Source: Thermoplasmata archaeon (GTDB lineage: Archaea > Thermoplasmatota > Thermoplasmata > Thermoplasmatales > Thermoplasmataceae). Taken from it: a stretch of DNA of 37,162 nt. Shown here piece by piece: positions 32,441 to 37,162 of this stretch. The stretch spans positions 1 through 37,162 of the forward strand of contig JAKADT010000006.1 in NCBI GenBank assembly GCA_021820245.1, read 5' to 3'. A model generated the notes under the pieces. The model saw nothing but the letters and a program-made list of their open reading frames with translations, ran no database searches and was not told the DNA's origin. A program made the position numbers and the translations under genes. Within the stretch, counting starts at the first letter, position 1. Each line of letters starts with the position of its first letter.

Positions 32441-33017
32441 CACCAAACGTTAAAACTTCTCCATAATCATCAGTAATCTTCCTTAAATCAGTTTTCTCAC
32501 AGTTATCGCAGTAAAGGGACCCGTTTTTTAATTCCATTGGATTCCTGCATCTGTCACACAGAGTCTTCAATACGCCATAATGTTTTCCGTTTATTGAAAT
32601 ATCCGGTGTTCCCCTAAATATTTTGATTACTCTGGCCCTTACCAGATCTCCAATCCTAAGAAGGTTTCTTCCAACATCTCTTCTGTTGCCACCCTCCCCG
32701 AGCCTCAGGTTCGAATCACCGTGATAATATATAAGTTCATCATCAGAACGGCATATTGCTGCAATGCTGACAATTGCAAAACGCTGATCCAGTTTTACTA
32801 TCTGTCCGTAAACAACATCACCCGGCTGAGGGAAAACCTTGGATTTCATTTTCCTTACCGAAAGGATAAGGTTTTTATCATCTCTCTGCACAAGGCCGTT
32901 TATTGTGGAGACAATCTTCCCCTCATCTTCCATGGTGTTTTTTCCAGGGACATATTCCTCGGTGGTGGATAATTCCATTCCGGGAGTTGTTATCTCAATT
33001 TTCTCGGCGTTTGATTC
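32421..33017 (-). CDS. csl4: Exosome RNA-binding subunit Csl4
   Basis: The cap subunit of the archaeal exosome, which recruits RNA to the Rrp41-Rrp42 core. The ~198-residue protein has an N-terminal domain (VPGKNTMEDEGKIVSTINGL), an S1 domain from about residue 60 (VFPQPGDVVYGQIVKLDQRFAIVSI ... GDLVRARVIKIFRGTPDIS), and a C-terminal zinc ribbon (LCDRCRNPMELKNGSLYC). ATG 33017 is preferred over 33038, because the TATA-like GATAAATTA near 33045-33053 then lies at leaderless distance. It heads the RNA-processing operon with the small coiled-coil protein and LSm. Confidence 0.93.
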   Translation of the reverse strand, partial: ESNAEKIEITTPGMELSTTEEYVPGKNTMEDEGKIVSTINGLVQRDDKNLILSVRKMKSKVFPQPGDVVYGQIVKLDQRFAIVSIAAICRSDDELIYYHGDSNLRLGEGGNRRDVGRNLLRIGDLVRARVIKIFRGTPDISINGKHYGVLKTLCDRCRNPMELKNGSLYCDNCEKTDLRKITDDYGEVLTFGDGYERN

Positions 33018-33054
33018 CATTAATATTACTAATCCCATTCCAGTTAATTTATCG

Positions 33055-33350
33055 TCATATTAAATCTTTGACATCCATCCTCCCAACAGATGGATTCGGA
33101 ATTTTGCATGACTTTCTAATCCGGATCTCGCAAGGACCCACCAGTTTTAAAGGTTGCCGGGGATTCTCCATAGGATTGCGTTCCCTCGGCCTGAAGGGTC
33201 CCTTCCTCACTTCCAAGCCATCCACTTTGCGCACACAGGCACGCACGAAGCAATATGCTATCCGACCTCTTTCACATCTGTCATCCAAAGAAACGAACAT
33301 TAATCCGGCAAATCTATTTTGTTTTGGGTCATTCTCATCTTCTACCATAT
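33055..33350. other. GC-rich block of unknown nature (possible structured RNA)
   Basis: The line 33181-33240 is about 60 percent G+C, clearly higher than the neighbouring genes. On the minus strand a TATA-like TTTTATATGG (33347-33356) would start transcription near 33328. A 97-codon frame on that strand has an arginine- and proline-rich translation with no family likeness. Complementary segments (GGACCC with GGGTCC; GGCTT with AGGCC) allow folding. I found neither the ACAGAA-type element of RNase P RNA nor the GGAAGG-AGCA element of SRP RNA. Confidence 0.35.
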
Positions 33351-33408
33351 AAAAGGGAATTTTCCATTCGAAATGTTAAATTTAAGAGGTCAGATATGAT
33401 GCCCGGAA

Positions 33409-34977
33409 GTGATTAAAGACGATAATTTTTTCGCCCTCGCAAGATCTGGAACACTGGACGAAAGGTGGGAATATCCAATTATTGTGAATACGCAGAATCC
33501 AGATCAGTTCATTAACTCTGGCGAAGAATTGATGATCCTGGGAAATAGTTTTAAGAAAACTTTAACCTACCCGGAATTAATCAGAAACCAGGACAGCAAG
33601 GATATCATTGAATCTGAGGACATTGTAATGGTACTCAACACCCTGGAACTCATAGAACGACCAAAAAACCTTGTCGACAGAATTCTATCCATCAGGAAAA
33701 GTATTGGCTGGAAAAAGCTGATTTACGCCCCTGGAATTGGCGATCCATTCCTGATTCCAGTATTGGTTTATTTGGGAATATCAGTTTTTGATGATATTTT
33801 CATAAGGAAACAGAGCTACAGGGGCATTAAGTACACTTCACTGGGAGCAACCAGGGCTGAATCATCATTAAGCCATAATATGGATTTCGCAACGTACCAG
33901 ATGGAGGTGCTGAGAGAGAGCATTAAAAACCGGACTCTCAGGGAAATAGTGGAGAAGTTCCAGTTCTCCTCGAAAGCTCTTGAGATTCTGAGAATTCTTG
34001 ATTTTTCACACTATAGCTCGGTAGAAGAGATATTTCCGTCAAGGACACCTTACATCATGGCGAACAGTATTGAATCACTGCAGAGGCCCGATCTTGAGCG
34101 CTACAGACGGAAAATAATGAACGAATATGAAAAGCCAGTGAACAGAGAAGTTGCCCTGATTTTACCATGTTCCGCAAGAAAACCGTATTCAACCTCAAAA
34201 ACACACACTGCAATCCTGTCACATATTGGAGAATTCAGGAAATATATCCATGAACTCATAGTAACATCTCCGGTTGCACTTGTCCCAAGGGATCTTGAGA
34301 ACATCTATCCCGCAATGTTTTATAATATCCCTGTTGTGGGCCACTGGTATGATGACGAGAAAATAATGATGAAAGAGACACTCTCATCCTATCTAATAAA
34401 GAACAGTTACAGAAAAATCATAGCTTACATAACGGAAGATCTGGGGTTTGTCCGGGATGTACTTCCCCAAGATTCGATTATAATCGAGGGTAATATAAAA
34501 TCTGATGCAAATCTCAGGGCACTATACTCTGCAATAGATGAGGTTATCAAGGGCATAGATCCAAAAAAGGGGAACAGGATTGATCACCATGTATCAAGGG
34601 CAAAGTTCCAATTCGGAAGCTGGATCGGAAAATATATTGAAAAAGCCAGGGTAATAAATAATTACAACCAGGAGATGCTGGTTGTTGAAGGAAAACCAGC
34701 AATAGTTTTTAACGATAGGCTTGGTAAATACACAATCAATAAATCTTCAGCGAACTGGTTCATGGAAAATGGAAAGTTTTTAGTTGAAATAGACAATTTT
34801 AAACCGACTTCAAATGTTTACTCAGTGGGTGTGCTGGATGCCACATCAGATATAAGGCCTGAGGATGAGGTTGTTCTCCATCATAAGGGTGAGATAAAGG
34901 GTGTTGGCATTGCAAAAATGCCCTATGATGCCATGAAACAGCTGAAAAAGGGCGTGGCTGTAAAGGTAAGAAATTAA
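33409..34977 (+). CDS. arcS: Archaeosine synthase ArcS (TgtA2)
   Basis: Converts preQ0 at position 15 of archaeal tRNAs on the way to archaeosine, a nucleoside that stabilises the tRNA core. The 522-residue protein lacks the N-terminal transglycosylase active-site aspartates. It has the ArcS-specific motif LPCSARKPYSTSKTH (cysteine at residue 254) and ends in a PUA RNA-binding domain (about 447-522: MLVVEGKPAIVF ... EVVLHHKGEIKGVGIAKM). The GTG at 33409 is preceded at ~28 bases by a TTAAATTT TATA-like element. ArcS proteins are usually slightly longer (about 550-600). It stands alone, oriented away from csl4. Confidence 0.9.
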   Translation: MIKDDNFFALARSGTLDERWEYPIIVNTQNPDQFINSGEELMILGNSFKKTLTYPELIRNQDSKDIIESEDIVMVLNTLELIERPKNLVDRILSIRKSIGWKKLIYAPGIGDPFLIPVLVYLGISVFDDIFIRKQSYRGIKYTSLGATRAESSLSHNMDFATYQMEVLRESIKNRTLREIVEKFQFSSKALEILRILDFSHYSSVEEIFPSRTPYIMANSIESLQRPDLERYRRKIMNEYEKPVNREVALILPCSARKPYSTSKTHTAILSHIGEFRKYIHELIVTSPVALVPRDLENIYPAMFYNIPVVGHWYDDEKIMMKETLSSYLIKNSYRKIIAYITEDLGFVRDVLPQDSIIIEGNIKSDANLRALYSAIDEVIKGIDPKKGNRIDHHVSRAKFQFGSWIGKYIEKARVINNYNQEMLVVEGKPAIVFNDRLGKYTINKSSANWFMENGKFLVEIDNFKPTSNVYSVGVLDATSDIRPEDEVVLHHKGEIKGVGIAKMPYDAMKQLKKGVAVKVRN

Positions 34978-34997
34978 TCATATGAACATAGAAAATG

Positions 34998-35006
34998 TAT
35001 TTATAG
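34998..35006 (+). promoter_or_regulatory. TATA box of the surface-protein gene
   Basis: TATTTATAG is centred about 27 bases before TTG 35029, fixing that codon as a probable leaderless start. The spacing to the arcS stop is only about 20 bases. Confidence 0.6.
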
Positions 35007-35028
35007 TTCTGGAGACTAGAACATAATA

Positions 35029-37162
35029 TTGTCACCAAAATCTTTGGCTCTATTGGTTGTAGGAGCATTAATTATTCCTACTGTTTTTGCTACTTTACCA
35101 ATGACCTATCCGAGCACAAATCCAGTTCCAGTGGATCATGTATTCCAGAATCAGAGAGTATCATCTGGATTGTCACAACTGGAGGGTGTGGCCGGTTCTA
35201 CAGGTTTCAACAATTCAGGTCTGAACATGTCAAGCCTTTCAAGTCTCTTAGGTTCCCTTCCAGGGTTTCTTCTGCACCTCCTGATGAGTTTATGGGATGA
35301 CATAAGAGGGCTAACCAGTGGGTTGCAGTCAACAGGGTTTTCATCAACAAGTGGGTCATCAGTGACCATAAAGGGGTATGTAACGAACGCATCCAGCACT
35401 AATTCTCCCATACCCAGCTCAATGTTGACTGTATCAGAAACAGAGTATTACACTCAGGTGCAGACAGGATCAAATGGATACTATTCTTATGTGATGGTCC
35501 ATCAGGGAAAAGGGTCTCTTTCATATTTCATACAGGGTTTCAATCCAAAAATTGTAAGTATAGACACCATAGGTCTTTCAAACGCATGGGTGAATGTCAC
35601 ACTCACACCAGCTGAGAGGTACAATATCAGCGGTCTGACAGAATTCAGGAACAATACGCTGGTTCCAGGTGTTTCAGTGGACTTCTCAAGTAAGTTTGGA
35701 AGCTACACCACCCAGTCTTCATCATCTGCCAGATATTCACTGGACATACCCAACGGAACTTATGGTATAACTATAAGCAAAAGGGGCATGAATCCCATAC
35801 CGGATCCGTATTACATCATTGTGTCCGGGAGGTCAATGACAAACTTCAATCTAATAATAAATGTGTCCGGTAAGGACCAGTTCAACGTTTCAGGATTTAT
35901 ACTCAACAGGGAAAACAGGACAATATCCGGCGCAACTGTCGGTCTGTACGGAAGGTCTTCCGGCAATGCAACAACAAACAGCACCGGGTTTTACAGGATC
36001 AAGGTTCCATATGGAATTGATATCATCACCGCTGTGGATCCTGCCTACGGTTATAATTACACAGAACGGAATGTTATAACGAACCTCACAGATGTTAATA
36101 TTACGCTCACAAACAAGGATCCAATGCCTTCAGGGTCCACAATAGGTCAGCAGAACAGCACAAATGTATCTAAAAATATCTCTGGAAATATAACACATTA
36201 CCTCCAGGGAAACAATTCGCGGATCAACTATTCCAACAGCACCATGAATCTTACACTGCAGGGTAACATAACGAACTCCCTGGATGGCAATCCGGTGGCT
36301 GATACGTCTGTCATTTTCTATACGGACATCAACGGTACAATATTCGCTGATAATATTACAACCAATTCAACTGGGCATTACCTTATACGTCTATCTTACA
36401 CAGGAAATTATTCCTTCGCTGTTAATTCGACTTTCTATAATCCTAAATTCTTCAATTTGAATATAACAGGAAATACGACATACAATTTCACACTGGTTCC
36501 ATTGCAGAGTCACATATTCTATGTCAGTGGTTATGTTAAGATACATGGTCCTGAAACAGGACTTAAGGGAGCTTATGTTTACCTTCTCTCGTCGTCAGCG
36601 AAACTGGTAAAATATAATGTAACTGACTCTACAGGTCATTATATTATTACTGCAATAAATGGAAACTACCTGATTAAGGCTGAAGCGGTAGGTTTCAATA
36701 AGTCCAAAACTCTCAAACTTACTCTGGATAGCAACATTACAGATCGCAATTTCTCTCTTTATATATCCATTAAAATAGGAAGTGGAATTACACAGTTTCC
36801 TCCAGGTTCAACCAGTGGAATTCCAGGAGTTAGCGGGTCATCCATATCCAGTCAGTTGAACGCGTCATCGGGTTCATCAAACGCAACCGGATCCGGCCCA
36901 GTCACGTTGACAATTCATCTGGTGAATTCCACATCAGCTCTTTCCAACACGAAATTCATTGCGTATATAGAGATAGATAGTATTCAGTTCAGATCCGTTG
37001 GTAAGACAAATTCCACCGGGAATTTCACCTATGACATGAACATAACAGGAAGATTCACAATCCTTGCTGATACTCTTTATAACCGTGGGAATACAACGGT
37101 GGTTAACGTGGAGAATAACACATCTGTAACGCTCACTCTTACTCCAGTTCCGGTATATACCG
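35029..37162 (+). CDS. Large secreted or surface protein with carboxypeptidase-regulatory-like repeats (partial)
   Basis: The frame is open from TTG 35029 to the window end (711 codons) with no stop, so the C-terminus lies outside. Residues 1-25 (KSLALLVVGALIIPTVFATL) form a signal peptide or anchor. Six repeats of the CarboxypepD_reg/Ig-like type follow, with the pattern V/ISGxV ... GAxVxL ... TNSTGxYxIxVPxGxY. They lie near 35369, 35625, 35881, 36250, 36511 and 36901. N-glycosylation sequons (NxS/T) are very frequent, with S/T/G/N-rich linkers such as SSISSQLNASSGSSNATG. This matches archaeal S-layer or cell-surface adhesin-type proteins. The composition (few cysteines, few charges) suits acidic surroundings. 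No catalytic domain is seen in the visible part. Confidence 0.85.
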   Translation, partial: MSPKSLALLVVGALIIPTVFATLPMTYPSTNPVPVDHVFQNQRVSSGLSQLEGVAGSTGFNNSGLNMSSLSSLLGSLPGFLLHLLMSLWDDIRGLTSGLQSTGFSSTSGSSVTIKGYVTNASSTNSPIPSSMLTVSETEYYTQVQTGSNGYYSYVMVHQGKGSLSYFIQGFNPKIVSIDTIGLSNAWVNVTLTPAERYNISGLTEFRNNTLVPGVSVDFSSKFGSYTTQSSSSARYSLDIPNGTYGITISKRGMNPIPDPYYIIVSGRSMTNFNLIINVSGKDQFNVSGFILNRENRTISGATVGLYGRSSGNATTNSTGFYRIKVPYGIDIITAVDPAYGYNYTERNVITNLTDVNITLTNKDPMPSGSTIGQQNSTNVSKNISGNITHYLQGNNSRINYSNSTMNLTLQGNITNSLDGNPVADTSVIFYTDINGTIFADNITTNSTGHYLIRLSYTGNYSFAVNSTFYNPKFFNLNITGNTTYNFTLVPLQSHIFYVSGYVKIHGPETGLKGAYVYLLSSSAKLVKYNVTDSTGHYIITAINGNYLIKAEAVGFNKSKTLKLTLDSNITDRNFSLYISIKIGSGITQFPPGSTSGIPGVSGSSISSQLNASSGSSNATGSGPVTLTIHLVNSTSALSNTKFIAYIEIDSIQFRSVGKTNSTGNFTYDMNITGRFTILADTLYNRGNTTVVNVENNTSVTLTLTPVPVYT

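Noticed and set aside
33055-33350. RNase P RNA or SRP RNA gene
   Set aside because: The universally conserved elements (ACAGAA-type and GGAAGG-AGCA-type) are not present on either strand; kept only as an unexplained block.
1-37162. CRISPR array
   Set aside because: No regularly spaced direct repeats were seen anywhere in the window.

Overview
The window is chromosomal DNA of a euryarchaeon, most probably of the order Thermoplasmatales. The evidence is a set of archaeal core genes: geranylgeranylglyceryl phosphate synthase and its UbiA-type partner, CTP-dependent riboflavin kinase with an HTH domain, aIF2-beta with a TRAM domain, Csl4, LSm, archaeosine synthase, MptD, Trm1, PyrB/PyrI and UPF0147. 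A class II HMG-CoA reductase fits the same assignment. Many genes have a TATA box about 25-28 bases before the start codon, which suggests leaderless mRNAs. GTG and TTG starts are common. The species cannot be fixed from the sequence alone.

Layout. 1-4.8 kb: purB with a small winged-helix gene, a diphthamide synthetase (Dph6) with an apparent CTG start, a peroxiredoxin, a DUF2240 protein and a TPR protein. 4.8-6.1 kb: a small accessory patch with a transposase remnant, a VapB-like/nucleotidyltransferase fusion and a truncated HEPN gene. 6.1-12.1 kb: HMG-CoA reductase divergent from the two prenyl-ether lipid synthases, then purS-purL. 12.1-13.8 kb: aIF2beta-TRAM, PIN nuclease and ribK on the minus strand. 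13.8-15.4 kb: an operator-like promoter region, a ribbon-helix-helix regulator and a highly divergent FtsZ/tubulin-like protein. 15.4-18.9 kb: mptD, a THEP1-like NTPase, trm1, pyrB and pyrI on the minus strand.

20.2-23.9 kb is the most interesting part. It is a compact four-gene minus-strand operon: a small two-helix membrane protein, a polytopic membrane protein, a protein with two N-terminal helices, and a VirB4/HerA-type ATPase. This matches a minimal VirB2-VirB6-VirB3-VirB4 type IV secretion core and resembles the crenarchaeal Ced DNA-import system. No relaxase, coupling protein or plasmid genes are visible in the window, so a role in DNA transfer is inferred.

24-27 kb returns to housekeeping genes: acyl-CoA thioesterase, rpiA, regulators and UPF0147. 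An intron-containing tRNA-Tyr at 27.0 kb marks the left edge of an AT-rich accessory stretch (27.1-30 kb). That stretch holds decayed genes, a DUF3800 protein behind a palindromic promoter, and a mosaic of two insertion-sequence fragments. From 30 kb follow an M13 metallopeptidase, a Csl4/small protein/LSm RNA-processing operon, a GC-rich unexplained block, archaeosine synthase ArcS, and the start of a large glycosylated-looking surface protein that runs off the window end.
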